Assembly (NCBI GenBank): GCA_944375765.1
Contig: CALWAR010000083.1
Location: forward strand, 1 to 64,000
Source of the DNA: an uncultured Mediterraneibacter sp.
Lineage (GTDB): Bacteria; Bacillota; Clostridia; Lachnospirales; Lachnospiraceae
DNA length: 64,000 bases
Reading direction: 5' to 3'
Within the stretch, counting starts at the first letter, position 1. Every line of letters begins with the position of its first letter. The position numbers and the translations under genes are program-made. The notes beneath the pieces are model-generated. The model was given only the letters and a program-made list of their open reading frames with translations, ran no database searches and had not been told where the DNA came from. Below are positions 38,001 through 47,195 of this stretch, one piece after another.

Positions 38001-38635
38001 CGTTAAGGAACGATATACGGAAACTGGGCAATGTGAATGTCAATGCCATTGAGGACTATAAGAACGTATCAGAGAGATATGATTTTCTGAAAGGCCAGAG
38101 GGATGACCTGGTGGAGGCCGAGGCGACGCTTGTCCGGATCATCGAGGAGCTGGATATCGCCATGAGAAAGCAGTTTGGCGAGCAGTTTAAGAAGATATCA
38201 GAGGAGTTTAACATCGTGTTCAGGGAACTCTTCGGAGGCGGAAAAGGCACGCTGGAACTGATGGAGGACGAGGACATCCTGGAGGCGGGGATACGCATCA
38301 TCGCACAGCCGCCGGGGAAGAAACTTCAGAATATGATGCAGCTCTCCGGCGGAGAGAAAGCTCTGACAGCGATCTCGCTTCTCTTTGCGATCCAGAATCT
38401 CAAGCCGTCTCCGTTCTGTCTGCTGGATGAGATCGAGGCTGCGCTGGATGACAACAACGTGACCAGATTCGCCAGATATCTTCACAAGCTGACAGAAAAC
38501 ACACAGTTCATCGTGATCACCCACAGGCGGGGAACAATGTCGTCTGCGGACCGGCTGTACGGGATTACCATGCAGGAAAAAGGAGTGTCGACGCTTGTGT
38601 CTGTCGATCTTCTGGAAAATGAACTGGACAAGTAG
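35075..38635 (+). CDS. smc: Chromosome segregation protein SMC
   Basis: Condensin ATPase that folds and segregates the chromosome. Its 1186 residues are the standard length. Walker A GPNGSGKSN is at 31-39, with a long coiled coil, the Gly-rich hinge (about 510-680), a second coiled coil, the ABC signature LSGGEKAL at 1090-1097 and Walker B LLDEIEAALDD near 1117. It lies between rnc and ftsY. The kleisin genes scpA and scpB are not in the window. Confidence 0.97.
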   Translation: MYLKNIEVQGFKSFANKIRFDFHNGITGIVGPNGSGKSNVADAVRWVLGEQRVKQLRGGSMQDVIFSGTENRKPLSYASVAITLDNSDRQLPVDFKEVTVTRKLYRSGESEYLINGAACRLKDINEMFYDTGIGKEGYSIIGQGQIDKILSGKPEDRRELFDEAAGIVKFKRRKNLSLKKLEEERLNLTRVDDILAELEKQLGPLEEQSETAREYLKKKEELKTFDINMFLLEEERLRERIRETEEKYEIASAEMEESNSRYDRMKSEYEAIEDEVETIDLAIETARNQLNETNLLKQQLEGQINVLKEQINTARMNDEHYDNRASTIHVEIDTRLEQKSSLDDERKGIQERLKEAAEQDASAKTALIEVQSQIAAHTASIGEKKQEIMDLLGSRASTKAKIQHYDTKKEQIASRKSEIATTMTEIADESGRLARRLGEYGEELQKVQETIRGYNDKIRENEQKIETLQKDLSEKQEKLRIGQTAYHRESSRLESLKNITERYDGYGNSIRKVMANREQEKGLIGVVADIIKVDKEYEIAIETALGGNIQNIVTDNEETAKQMIAFLKKNRFGRATFLPLTSMRGGGGIRTPEALREGGVIGLANTLVHVEERFKGLADQLLGRTVVVRNIDDGIAIARKYRQSLRLVTLEGELINPGGSMTGGAFKNSSNLLSRRREIEEFEKTVAMLKADMDDMERQVSEVKSARAACYNEIDEIQTELRKASVLENTERMNVEQTQIRQREAEERGERFRKELEELERELRTIADNEESIQMELETSESLEQELNDTIDALQKTLDKEKEAEGIQLRESEKVHLALAGLEQQNAFIEENIKRISEEIGKFESELRELDVNKDNTSEEIKEKEEKITELRQTIEDSKDLYDEIGKEIKEQTGKREELNQKHRDFLKMREELSKHISSLDKECFRLNSQKESYEASSEKQMNYMWEEYEVTYNHAMELRDPNLTDLSYMKRQIQTLRNDIRKLGNVNVNAIEDYKNVSERYDFLKGQRDDLVEAEATLVRIIEELDIAMRKQFGEQFKKISEEFNIVFRELFGGGKGTLELMEDEDILEAGIRIIAQPPGKKLQNMMQLSGGEKALTAISLLFAIQNLKPSPFCLLDEIEAALDDNNVTRFARYLHKLTENTQFIVITHRRGTMSSADRLYGITMQEKGVSTLVSVDLLENELDK

Positions 38636-38660
38636 CAGCAACAGGAAAGAGGAGAGAAAG

Positions 38661-39617
38661 ATGGAAGAGAAAAAAGGCTTTTTCAAACGGCTCGTATCAG
38701 GGCTTACAAAGACAAGGGATAATATCGTGTCCGGTATGGACAGTATCTTTCACGGATTTTCAAAGATAGACGAAGACTTTTACGAGGAACTCGAAGAAAC
38801 GCTCATCATGGGGGATCTGGGAGTACGCGCGACGATGGATATCCTGGAGGATCTGAGGGAGAAAGTGCGCGCGCGGCATATCAAAGAGCCCATTGAGTGC
38901 AGACAGCTCCTGATCGACAGTATCAAGGAGCAGATGGACGCAGGCGAGACCGCGTATGAATTTGAAGAACGCACGTCTGTTGTATTTGTGATCGGCGTCA
39001 ACGGCGTCGGAAAGACGACGACCATCGGGAAACTGGCAGGGAAATTAAAGAGTCAGGGAAAACGGGTGGTCATCGCGGCCGCGGACACGTTCCGCGCGGC
39101 GGCGGGAGAGCAGTTAAAAGAGTGGGCAAACCGCGCCGGCGTTGAGATGATCGGCGGACAGGAGGGCGCAGATCCCGCTTCCGTGATCTATGACGCTGTT
39201 TCCGCAGCGAAAGCGCGGAAAGCGGACGTCCTCCTGTGCGATACTGCGGGAAGACTCCACAATAAGAAGAACCTCATGGAAGAACTCAAAAAGATCAACC
39301 GTGTCATAGACCGGGAATACCCGGAGGCTTACAGAGAGACGCTTGTCGTGCTGGATGCGACGACAGGACAGAACGCTCTTGTACAGGCAAGAGAGTTTAA
39401 CGAGGCGGCGGATATCACGGGGGTGATCCTGACGAAGATGGACGGGACAGCAAAGGGCGGGATCGCGGTGGCGATTCAGGCGGAGCTGAAGATACCGGTG
39501 AAATATATCGGAGTCGGTGAGACGATAGACGACCTGCAGAAATTTGACCCGGAAGATTTTGTAAACGCGCTGTTCTACCGCGAGGAAGAACAGACAGGAG
39601 AAGAAGGCCGTCCTTAA
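38661..39617 (+). CDS. ftsY: Signal recognition particle receptor FtsY
   Basis: SRP receptor GTPase that targets ribosomes to the Sec translocon at the membrane. It has 318 residues: a short N-terminal membrane-associating A region (no long acidic domain), the N domain, then the G domain with GVNGVGKT at 112-119, DTAGR, and TKMDGTAKGG. The ATG at 38661 follows GAGGAGA. It starts 25 bases after smc. Confidence 0.96.
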   Translation: MEEKKGFFKRLVSGLTKTRDNIVSGMDSIFHGFSKIDEDFYEELEETLIMGDLGVRATMDILEDLREKVRARHIKEPIECRQLLIDSIKEQMDAGETAYEFEERTSVVFVIGVNGVGKTTTIGKLAGKLKSQGKRVVIAAADTFRAAAGEQLKEWANRAGVEMIGGQEGADPASVIYDAVSAAKARKADVLLCDTAGRLHNKKNLMEELKKINRVIDREYPEAYRETLVVLDATTGQNALVQAREFNEAADITGVILTKMDGTAKGGIAVAIQAELKIPVKYIGVGETIDDLQKFDPEDFVNALFYREEEQTGEEGRP

Positions 39618-39651
39618 GAGAGGACAATATTTCAGAAAGAGGGAAGATAAG

Positions 39652-40866
39652 ATGATGACACTGGAAAAATTTGAGGAGGCAAGCGAACTGGTCAAGGGAG
39701 TCACCAATCCTACGAAGCTCGTGCACAGCGAGTACCTGAGTGAACTGACCGGCGGGAAAGTATATCTCAAGCCGGAGAACATGCAGCATACCGGCGCGTA
39801 CAAGATCCGAGGCGCATATTACAAGATCAGTACGATGACCGAAGAAGAGAGGTCGCGCGGGCTCATCACCGCGTCTGCCGGGAATCATGCGCAGGGCGTG
39901 GCGTTTGCCGCGAAAAAGTTCGGGTGCAGAGCGGTGATCGTCATGCCTACGGTGACGCCTCTGATCAAGGTAAACCGGACAAAAAGCTACGGGGCTGAAG
40001 TGATCCTCTATGGAGACGTATATGACGACTCCTATGCCTATGCCCGCGAACTGGCTGAGAAAGAGGGATATACTTTTGTCCACCCGTTCAATGACCTGGA
40101 TGTGGCGACCGGACAGGGAAGCATCGCCATGGAGGTCGTGCAGGAGCTGCCAACTGTGGATTATATCCTCGTGCCTGTGGGCGGGGGCGGCCTGATCTCA
40201 GGCGTGGCCACGCTGGCCAAGATGCTCAATCCCAAGATAAAAGTGATCGGTGTGGAGCCGTCGGAAGCGGCGAGTATGACGGCGGCGCTTAAGGCCGGAA
40301 AGGTAGTGGCGCTTGAGCGCGCCGACACGATCGCGGACGGGACGGCCGTGAAAGCCGTAGGGGACAATATACTTCCTTACGTGCAGGAAAATGTGGACGG
40401 CATCCTGCTCGTGGATGACGACGAGCTGATCGGAGCCTTTCTGGACATGGTGGAGAATCACAAGATGATCGTGGAGAATTCAGGTCTTCTGTCCGTCGCC
40501 GCGCTCAGGCAGATGGATCTCAGAGGAAAAAAAGCCGTCTGCATCTTAAGCGGAGGCAACATGGACGTCATCACGATGTCTTCCATTGTCCAGCACGGAC
40601 TGATCCAGAGAGACCGTATCTTCTCCGTGTCGGTCCTCCTCCCGGACAAGCCGGGTGAACTTGTCCAGGTGGCGAAGACGATCGCGGACCAGCAGGGCAA
40701 TGTGATCAAGCTGGAGCACAATCAGTTCGTGAGCACGAACCGGAATGCTGCGGTGGAACTGAGGATCACGATGGAAGCGTTCGGGACAGAGCATAAGGAA
40801 CGTATCCTCGACGCACTGGAAAAGAACGGATTCCGTCCGAAACTGATCAGTGCCAAACTGTATTAA
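39652..40866 (+). CDS. ilvA: Threonine ammonia-lyase (threonine dehydratase)
   Basis: PLP enzyme giving 2-oxobutyrate from threonine. The 404-residue protein has the PLP lysine in TGAYKIRGAYY, SAGNHAQGVA, the phosphate loop GGGGLISG, and a C-terminal single ACT domain (about 330-404). This is the shorter TdcB/IlvA hybrid type with one ACT domain, so the role may be catabolic as well as biosynthetic. It follows ftsY by 34 bases and probably belongs to the same transcript, an unusual partner for the smc-ftsY group. Confidence 0.9.
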   Translation: MMTLEKFEEASELVKGVTNPTKLVHSEYLSELTGGKVYLKPENMQHTGAYKIRGAYYKISTMTEEERSRGLITASAGNHAQGVAFAAKKFGCRAVIVMPTVTPLIKVNRTKSYGAEVILYGDVYDDSYAYARELAEKEGYTFVHPFNDLDVATGQGSIAMEVVQELPTVDYILVPVGGGGLISGVATLAKMLNPKIKVIGVEPSEAASMTAALKAGKVVALERADTIADGTAVKAVGDNILPYVQENVDGILLVDDDELIGAFLDMVENHKMIVENSGLLSVAALRQMDLRGKKAVCILSGGNMDVITMSSIVQHGLIQRDRIFSVSVLLPDKPGELVQVAKTIADQQGNVIKLEHNQFVSTNRNAAVELRITMEAFGTEHKERILDALEKNGFRPKLISAKLY

Positions 40867-40892
40867 TCATCAAAGGAGCTGTTTGTCGTATC

Positions 40893-41387
40893 ATGGAAAG
40901 AAAAAGCCCGAAAAAAGGAGATATCTACAGACATTTCAAAGGAAAAAAGTACAGGATCCTGGAACTTGCAGTATGTACGGAGACGGGAGAAGATATGGTC
41001 ATCTTCGAGACAGTGGAAGGCGTGCACAGAGTATACGCCAGCTTTCTGGAAACTTTTTTAAGTCCTCTGGACAGCGCGAAATATCCCCGGTCTGACCAGA
41101 AGCACCGTTTTGAACTGTGCAGGGACAGAAAAGAAAGTCCTGGGGGACAGTTGAAGCGGCATGGCAGCACAACGTCGCTGATCCTGGAATTCCTTGAGCT
41201 TATGGACAATGAAGAACGCATAAAATTCCTCCAGAAACACCAGGCGCAGATCGACTCGCGGTTTCTTACCGCGGCTGCGGAGAGCCTGGAATTTGCGGAA
41301 AACTCGGAGACGATAGAAGAGCGCTATGCAGCGCTGATGCGGTTTCTGAAGACAAAAGCAAGATATGAAAGCCGGAGACTGCGATGA
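40893..41387 (+). CDS. DUF1653 domain protein
   Basis: A 164-residue protein of unknown function. The N-terminal 60 residues form a small beta domain of the DUF1653 type (KGDIYRHFKGKKYRILELA, VIFE, VYA, FLE). The remainder is predicted helical and charged, with no transmembrane segment. AAAGGAG is 14 bases before the ATG, longer than ideal. It ends inside a 14-bp hairpin shared with the convergent prs gene. Confidence 0.75.
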   Translation: MERKSPKKGDIYRHFKGKKYRILELAVCTETGEDMVIFETVEGVHRVYASFLETFLSPLDSAKYPRSDQKHRFELCRDRKESPGGQLKRHGSTTSLILEFLELMDNEERIKFLQKHQAQIDSRFLTAAAESLEFAENSETIEERYAALMRFLKTKARYESRRLR

Positions 41388-41406
41388 CAGTTTCCGGCTT
41401 TCATAT
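41363..41406. terminator. Bidirectional hairpin between DUF1653 gene and prs
   Basis: Perfect 14-bp stem ATATGAAAGCCGGA (41363-41376) and its complement (41393-41406). It covers the stop codon of the plus-strand gene and lies 10 bases from the prs stop. T runs are short, so termination strength is uncertain. Confidence 0.55.
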
Positions 41407-41416
41407 CCTGTGAGTA

Positions 41417-42604
41417 TCAGGAGCAGATATTTTCCCCTCTGGCGCGTTTCTCCAGAAGTGTGTGGATCTTATCTGTCGGATTCATGACAGAACCGATGGT
41501 GATGTCGTGGTTCAGCGAATCGACGATGAGCGCGAGAAACTTGCTCATCTCCGCCGGTACAAAGTAGGGCTTTTCGCGGAGCTCGGGCGGAAGATAAGTA
41601 AGGTTTGTCGTTATGACTTTATGGATATAACCTTTTTCATAATATTCGTCGAACTTTTCAAATCCGTCCGTGAACAGACCGAAAGTGGTGCACACGAAGA
41701 CGCGTCCTGCGTTCCGCTCTTTTACCTGTTGCGCGACGTCGAGCATGCTCCCTCCGGAGGAGATCATGTCGTCGATGATGATCACGTCCTTGCCGTTTAC
41801 GTCATCGCCCAGGAATTCATGCGCGACGATTGGGTTCTTTCCGTTGACGATGACGGAATAATCACGCCGCTTGTAAAACATGCCCATATCTACGCCAAGA
41901 ATATTGGAGAGATAGACGGCCCGGTGCATGGCGCCCTCGTCCGGACTTATGATCATGAGGTGGTCCTTGTCCGGAATCAGGTCCGGTACAGCGTGGAAGA
42001 TCGCTTTCATAAACTGATAGGACGGGCTGAAGCTGTCAAATCCGCTTAAGGGGATCGCATTCTGCACCCTTGGATCGTGGGCGTCAAAGGTGATGATATT
42101 GGATACGCCCATGGCCGCGAGTTCTTCGAGCGCGAGCGCGCAGTCCAGAGATTCTCTTTTCGTGCGTTTGTGCTGACGGCTCTCGTAAAGGAAAGGCATG
42201 ATGACATTGATGCGCCGTGCTTTTCCCGTGGCGGCCGAGATGATCCTTTTGAGATCCTGGTAATGGTCGTCGGGCGACATATGGTTCAGGTGTCCGCTCA
42301 CAGTGTAGGTGAGACTGTAGTTGCATACATCCGTCATGATGAACAGATCGGTCCCGCGGATCGTCTCGCGCAGGACGCCTTTCGCTTCTCCTGTGCCGAA
42401 GCGGGGACATTCACAGTCTACAAGATAATTATTTGCTTTGTAATTAACGTAGAGGGGGGATTCTGACACTTCGTTGATCGTGTTTGCGCGGAAAGAGACG
42501 ATATGATCGTTGACTTTCTGACCGAGTTCGCGGCAGCTCTCCATCGCAACGATCTTCAGCGGAGCGGTGGGGAGCGTTTTTTCTAAAAGTTCTATATTAG
42601 ACAT
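41417..42604 (-). CDS. prs: Ribose-phosphate pyrophosphokinase (long clostridial form)
   Basis: Makes PRPP from ribose 5-phosphate and ATP for nucleotide, His and Trp synthesis. At 395 residues it is longer than the usual 310-320-residue enzyme. The family motifs are present: YESRQHKRTKRES (ATP-binding flexible loop), FDAHDPRVQ, and the PRPP loop DVIIIDDMISSGGSM. The extra length is at the N-terminus and in the C-terminal tail. AGGAGAAGAA sits directly before the ATG at 42604. It is monocistronic on the minus strand. Confidence 0.92.
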   Translation of the reverse strand: MSNIELLEKTLPTAPLKIVAMESCRELGQKVNDHIVSFRANTINEVSESPLYVNYKANNYLVDCECPRFGTGEAKGVLRETIRGTDLFIMTDVCNYSLTYTVSGHLNHMSPDDHYQDLKRIISAATGKARRINVIMPFLYESRQHKRTKRESLDCALALEELAAMGVSNIITFDAHDPRVQNAIPLSGFDSFSPSYQFMKAIFHAVPDLIPDKDHLMIISPDEGAMHRAVYLSNILGVDMGMFYKRRDYSVIVNGKNPIVAHEFLGDDVNGKDVIIIDDMISSGGSMLDVAQQVKERNAGRVFVCTTFGLFTDGFEKFDEYYEKGYIHKVITTNLTYLPPELREKPYFVPAEMSKFLALIVDSLNHDITIGSVMNPTDKIHTLLEKRARGENICS

Positions 42605-42675
42605 TTTCTTCTCCTGTTGCTTGTCTTTACTGTGGATCTGGCGCCGGCGTACAAAAGGAAATACGCTACATATCC

Positions 42676-42704
42676 TTTATAACATCTTTCCCGGGCAAAT
42701 TCAA
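42676..42704 (-). promoter_or_regulatory. Promoter of prs
   Basis: On the minus strand TTGAAT (42704-42699), 17-bp spacer, TATAAA (42681-42676), about 70 bases before the prs start. Confidence 0.6.
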
Positions 42705-42727
42705 GAAGGTTTTGGGAGATAATGGGT

Positions 42728-42755
42728 TTGCGCCTTTTTACAATTATGTTATACT
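42728..42755 (+). promoter_or_regulatory. Promoter of the DUF512-der-plsY-gpsA group
   Basis: TTGCGC (42728-42733), 16-bp spacer, TATACT (42750-42755), 40 bases before the first ATG. Confidence 0.5.
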
Positions 42756-42794
42756 TGACAGGGATCAGAGAGAAGATACAAGGAGCTTTCATAT

Positions 42795-44129
42795 ATGACG
42801 AAACACGCGCATACCGTAAAGAGCGTGCTGCCGGGCAGCATCGCAGAGGAGATGGGCATCACTGCGGGGGACAGACTGCTTAGGGTGAGCGGTCATGAGA
42901 TCGAGGATATTTTTGATTATCAGTACTATGTGGAGGACGAGGAGATCGTGCTCCTTATCGAGAAACCGGATGGAGAACAGTGGGAGCTTGAGATCGGAAA
43001 AGACGCCGGCGAGCAGCTTGGCATTGAGTTTGAGCAGGATCTTATGGACGAGTATCGTTCCTGCCGCAATAAATGTATATTCTGCTTTATCGATCAGATG
43101 CCTCCGGGAATGCGGGATACCCTCTATTTTAAAGACGACGATTCCAGACTCTCTTTCCTGCAGGGAAATTATGTGACGCTGACGAACATGGACGACCATG
43201 ATATTGAGCGGATCATAAGATACCGCCTGGAACCGATCAATATCTCTTTTCAGACGACAGATCCTAATCTTCGCTGCCGGATGCTCCACAACCGGTTCGC
43301 GGGCGAGGCCCTCAGGAAAGTAGATATGCTCTACCAGGGCGGGATCGAGATGAACGGCCAGATCGTGCTGTGCAAAGGGATCAACGACGGAAAGAATCTT
43401 GAGAGATCGATCAGAGAGCTGACCGGATATCTCCCGTTTTTAAAAAGCGTCTCCGTCGTCCCGGTGGGACTTACGAAATTCCGGGACAGCCTGTATCCGC
43501 TTGAATCTTTTACAAAAGAAGACGCAAGAGAGGTGCTGCATGTCATCCACAGATGGCAGGAGAAGATTTATGAGCAGTATGGCACTCATTTTATCCATGC
43601 AGGCGACGAGTGGTATCTGCTGGCGGAAGAAGAGCTTCCTGAGGAAGAGCGCTATGACGGATATCTCCAGCTTGAGAACGGCGTGGGGATGCTGCGTCTT
43701 CTGATAGAGGAGTTCAAAGAAGCATACGGGCCGCTCGTCCCGGACTCAGGCAGAGGAGAGCTTTCTATAGGCACGGGACGGCTGGCCTGGCCATATATAA
43801 GCGGTATGGCAGAGAGACTCATGGAAAAATATCCGGGAATGAAGATCCACGTATATCCTGTCCATAACGAATTTTTCGGCGAGCGTATCACTGTGTCAGG
43901 ACTGATCACGGGAGGGGATCTCATCGCCCAGCTTTCGGGAAAGCGCCTGGGGAGCGCGCTCCTCATCCCGTGCAATATGCTTAAGTCGGATGAGGATGTG
44001 TTCCTGGACGACATTACAGTGAAAGAACTTTCCGACGCTTTACAAGTGCCGGTAGTTATTGTAAAATCAAGCGGACAGGATCTTATCGACGCGATCCTGG
44101 GTGAGAAAGAGCAAGGAAAGGTTGAATAA
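42795..44129 (+). CDS. PDZ / radical-SAM-like / DUF512 protein
   Basis: A 444-residue protein of a family widespread in Clostridia and Cyanobacteria, often found next to der. An N-terminal PDZ-like domain (about 5-60, GSIAEEMGITAGDRLL) is followed by a radical-SAM-type cluster motif CRNKCIFCF (about 94-102) and a C-terminal DUF512 region. The reaction is unknown. ACAAGGAG precedes the ATG. der starts one base after its stop, indicating tight coupling and perhaps a ribosome-linked role. Confidence 0.82.
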   Translation: MTKHAHTVKSVLPGSIAEEMGITAGDRLLRVSGHEIEDIFDYQYYVEDEEIVLLIEKPDGEQWELEIGKDAGEQLGIEFEQDLMDEYRSCRNKCIFCFIDQMPPGMRDTLYFKDDDSRLSFLQGNYVTLTNMDDHDIERIIRYRLEPINISFQTTDPNLRCRMLHNRFAGEALRKVDMLYQGGIEMNGQIVLCKGINDGKNLERSIRELTGYLPFLKSVSVVPVGLTKFRDSLYPLESFTKEDAREVLHVIHRWQEKIYEQYGTHFIHAGDEWYLLAEEELPEEERYDGYLQLENGVGMLRLLIEEFKEAYGPLVPDSGRGELSIGTGRLAWPYISGMAERLMEKYPGMKIHVYPVHNEFFGERITVSGLITGGDLIAQLSGKRLGSALLIPCNMLKSDEDVFLDDITVKELSDALQVPVVIVKSSGQDLIDAILGEKEQGKVE

Positions 44130-44130
44130 A

Positions 44131-45459
44131 ATGAGCAGACCAGTAGTAGCCATCGTAGGGCGTCCCAACGTCGGCAAATCGACGCTGTTCAATGCGCTGG
44201 CCGGGGAGATGATATCTATCGTAAAAGATACCCCCGGAGTGACAAGGGACAGGATCTATGCGGACGTGACATGGCTGGACAAAGAATTTACACTGATAGA
44301 TACAGGCGGCATAGAGCCTGACAGTAAGGATGTGATCCTCTCTCAGATGAGAGAGCAGGCTCAGATCGCCATCGATACGGCGGACGTGATCATCTTCATC
44401 ACGGACGTAAGACAGGGACTTGTGGACGCGGACTCGAAAGTCGCCGATATGCTGCGGCGTTCGGGAAAACCGGTGGTCCTCGTAGTGAACAAGGTGGATC
44501 ATTTTGAGAAATACATGCCGGACGTCTATGAATTCTATAATCTGGGGATAGGCGATCCGGTTCCTGTATCCGCGGCTTCACGGCTGGGGCTGGGGGACAT
44601 GCTGGAGATCGTGACGGAATATTTCCCCGGGGGGAGCGACGAAGAAGATGAGGACGGGCGTCCCCGCATCGCCATCGTCGGCAAGCCCAACGTGGGGAAA
44701 TCTTCGATCATCAACCGTCTGCTCGGCGAGAACCGTGTGATCGTCTCTGATGTGGCGGGAACGACGCGCGACGCTATCGACACAGGCGTCGTACACAACG
44801 GAAAAGAATATGTCTTTATCGACACTGCAGGACTTCGGAGAAAGAGCAGGATCAAAGAGGAACTGGAGCGCTACAGTATCATCCGTACCGTGACGGCCGT
44901 CGAACGCGCCGACGTGGTCCTGATGGTCATAGACGCCACGGAGGGCGTCACCGAACAGGACGCAAAGATCGCAGGGATCGCTCATGAGAGAGGGAAAGGC
45001 GTCATCATCGTGGTCAATAAGTGGGACGCCATCGAGAAAGACGACCGGACGATGAAAGAGTATGAGAAAGACATCCGCCATGTGCTCTCCTATATGTCTT
45101 ATGCCGAGATCATGTATGTGTCAGCCGTCACAGGACAGAGACTGGGGAAACTGTATGATATGATCGATATGGTGATCTCGAATCAGACGCTCAGGATCGC
45201 CACAGGCGTACTCAACGAGATCATGACGGAAGCGGTCGCGCTGCAGCAGCCGCCGTCAGACAAAGGAAAGCGCCTGAAGCTTTACTATATCACACAGGTG
45301 TCGGTAAAGCCTCCGACATTCGTGATCTTTGTAAATGACAGGGAGCTGATGCATTTCTCATATACCAGATATCTTGAGAATAAGATCAGGGAGGCGTTTG
45401 GATTCAGGGGGACTTCACTGAAGTTCTTCATAAGGGAGAGAAAAGTAAAGGAGCAGTAA
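44131..45459 (+). CDS. der: Ribosome biogenesis GTPase Der (EngA)
   Basis: Essential GTPase for 50S subunit assembly, with two tandem G domains. G1 motifs are GRPNVGKST at 10-18 and GKPNVGKSS at 184-192; NKVD and NKWD motifs are present in the respective domains, followed by a KH-like C-terminal domain. It has 442 residues. The ATG at 44131 is one base after the DUF512 gene, with AAGGAAAGG 8 bases upstream. Confidence 0.97.
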   Translation: MSRPVVAIVGRPNVGKSTLFNALAGEMISIVKDTPGVTRDRIYADVTWLDKEFTLIDTGGIEPDSKDVILSQMREQAQIAIDTADVIIFITDVRQGLVDADSKVADMLRRSGKPVVLVVNKVDHFEKYMPDVYEFYNLGIGDPVPVSAASRLGLGDMLEIVTEYFPGGSDEEDEDGRPRIAIVGKPNVGKSSIINRLLGENRVIVSDVAGTTRDAIDTGVVHNGKEYVFIDTAGLRRKSRIKEELERYSIIRTVTAVERADVVLMVIDATEGVTEQDAKIAGIAHERGKGVIIVVNKWDAIEKDDRTMKEYEKDIRHVLSYMSYAEIMYVSAVTGQRLGKLYDMIDMVISNQTLRIATGVLNEIMTEAVALQQPPSDKGKRLKLYYITQVSVKPPTFVIFVNDRELMHFSYTRYLENKIREAFGFRGTSLKFFIRERKVKEQ

Positions 45460-45463
45460 AGTT

Positions 45464-46123
45464 ATGGAACGATTGATCTGTCTGGCCATCGGCTATGTGT
45501 GCGGTCTTTTTCAGACCGGGTATATCGTCGGGGAGATGAGCCATGTCGATATCAGGAAAAAAGGAAGCGGAAACGCCGGCACGACGAACGCCCTGCGCGT
45601 CCTCGGCTGGAAAGCGGGAGCGCTTACATTTGCCGGGGATGTGATCAAATGTGTCGCTGCATTCCTGATCGTATATTTTATGTACCGCGGCAGCGAATAC
45701 CGTCCGCTCCTCACCCTCTATGCGGGCGCAGGGGTGACGCTCGGACACAACTTCCCTTTCTATATGGGATTTAAAGGAGGGAAAGGAATCGCCGTTATGG
45801 CGGGACTCGTCGCAGTCAACAGCTTCTGGCATCTGCCGGGGAGTCTCCTGCTCATCCCGGTCACGCTGGCCTGCTTTCTGATCCCGGTTATTTTAACGAG
45901 ATACATATCCGTGGGTTCACTGGCAGCGTATACTGTATTTCTGACCGAGATGATCATTATCGGCCGGTGGGGCTGGTTTGATATGGAAAATGCCCGATGC
46001 CTTGAGCTTTATGTCGTGCTTTTCCTTATGACGGCGCTGGCATGGTACCGTCACAGGGAGAATCTAAAAAGACTTGTAAACGGGACAGAGAATAAATTCG
46101 GATCAAAGAAAAAGGAGAGGTAG
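45464..46123 (+). CDS. plsY: Glycerol-3-phosphate acyltransferase PlsY
   Basis: Integral membrane enzyme that acylates glycerol 3-phosphate using acyl phosphate from PlsX. The 219-residue protein has several transmembrane segments and the three PlsY motifs: KKGSGNAGTTN, GHNFPFYMGFKGGKG, and a C-terminal HRENLKRL. It sits 4 bases after der and 3 bases before gpsA, the enzyme that supplies its substrate. Confidence 0.95.
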   Translation: MERLICLAIGYVCGLFQTGYIVGEMSHVDIRKKGSGNAGTTNALRVLGWKAGALTFAGDVIKCVAAFLIVYFMYRGSEYRPLLTLYAGAGVTLGHNFPFYMGFKGGKGIAVMAGLVAVNSFWHLPGSLLLIPVTLACFLIPVILTRYISVGSLAAYTVFLTEMIIIGRWGWFDMENARCLELYVVLFLMTALAWYRHRENLKRLVNGTENKFGSKKKER

Positions 46124-46126
46124 ATC

Positions 46127-47140
46127 ATGGCAAATGTAAGTGTACTGGGAGCCGGGAGCTGGGGAACTGCACTGTCCGTCCTGCTTTATGACAACGGACA
46201 TCAGGTAACGGTCTGGTCCATCGATGAAAATGAGGTGAACATGCTGCGGGAGAAAAGAGAGCATGAGCTCAAGCTCCCCGGAGTAAAACTTTCCGATGAC
46301 ATGGAGATCACAGGAGATCTGGAGCATGCGGTGAAAGGCCGGGATTTTCTCGTGCTGGCCGTCCCATCCCCGTTTACGAGGGAGACTGCGCGCAAGATGA
46401 AGCCTTATGTGGCGGAGGGACAGATCATCGTGGACGTGGCGAAAGGGATCGAGGAATCCACGCTTATGACCCTGTCCCGGCAGATTGAGCAGGAGATCCC
46501 CCAGGCGGATGTGGCAGTGCTGTCAGGGCCAAGCCACGCGGAGGAAGTAGGGCGCAAGCTGCCCACGACGTGCGTAATCGGGGCGAAGTCGAGGAAGACG
46601 GCGGAGTATCTTCAGTCGGCTTTCATCAGCAATGTGTTCCGCGTGTACACAAGCCCGGATATCCTGGGGATCGAGCTGGGAGGATCGCTCAAGAACGTGA
46701 TCGCCCTGGCGGCGGGCATCGCGGACGGACTCGGATACGGGGACAACACGAAAGCGGCGCTCATTACGAGAGGGATCGCAGAGATTGCGCGGCTCGGCAT
46801 GAAGATGGGCGGGAAGATCGAGACCTTTACAGGTCTTACGGGCATAGGCGACCTGATCGTCACATGCGCGAGCGTCCACAGCCGCAACCGTAAGGCGGGA
46901 TACCTCATAGGTCAGGGCATGTCTGTGCAGGAGGCAATGGACGAGGTCAGGATGGTCGTGGAGGGCGTCTATTCAGCAAAAGCGGCTGCAAAGCTATCGA
47001 AAAAGTATGGCGTATCCATGCCTATTGTAGATGAGGTGAATGCGGTTCTCTTCGACGGAAAATCTCCTGCAGACGCAGTGGACGATCTGATGCTGAGAGA
47101 GTCGCGCAGCGAGAATAATTCTCTTACCTGGGACGAATGA
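46127..47140 (+). CDS. gpsA: Glycerol-3-phosphate dehydrogenase [NAD(P)+]
   Basis: Reduces dihydroxyacetone phosphate to glycerol 3-phosphate for phospholipids. The 337-residue protein has the nucleotide loop GAGSWG at 8-13, SGPSHAEEVG, the catalytic Lys in LGGSLKNVIALAAG, and NTKAALITRGIAEI. AAAAGGAGAGG precedes the ATG. There is no terminator before spoIVA, so readthrough into that gene is expected. Confidence 0.97.
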   Translation: MANVSVLGAGSWGTALSVLLYDNGHQVTVWSIDENEVNMLREKREHELKLPGVKLSDDMEITGDLEHAVKGRDFLVLAVPSPFTRETARKMKPYVAEGQIIVDVAKGIEESTLMTLSRQIEQEIPQADVAVLSGPSHAEEVGRKLPTTCVIGAKSRKTAEYLQSAFISNVFRVYTSPDILGIELGGSLKNVIALAAGIADGLGYGDNTKAALITRGIAEIARLGMKMGGKIETFTGLTGIGDLIVTCASVHSRNRKAGYLIGQGMSVQEAMDEVRMVVEGVYSAKAAAKLSKKYGVSMPIVDEVNAVLFDGKSPADAVDDLMLRESRSENNSLTWDE

Positions 47141-47166
47141 CGGACAGATAAGTGATAAAATAGAAG

Positions 47167-47195
47167 GCATACCCCCGAAGTCTGCGGCATACACT
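47167..47195 (+). promoter_or_regulatory. Candidate sigma-E promoter of spoIVA
   Basis: GCATACC (47167-47173), 14-bp spacer, CATACACT (47188-47195), the last matching the sigma-E -10 consensus CATACAnT. The predicted start near 47202 leaves a leader of about 20 bases with GGGGG as Shine-Dalgarno. Confidence 0.55.
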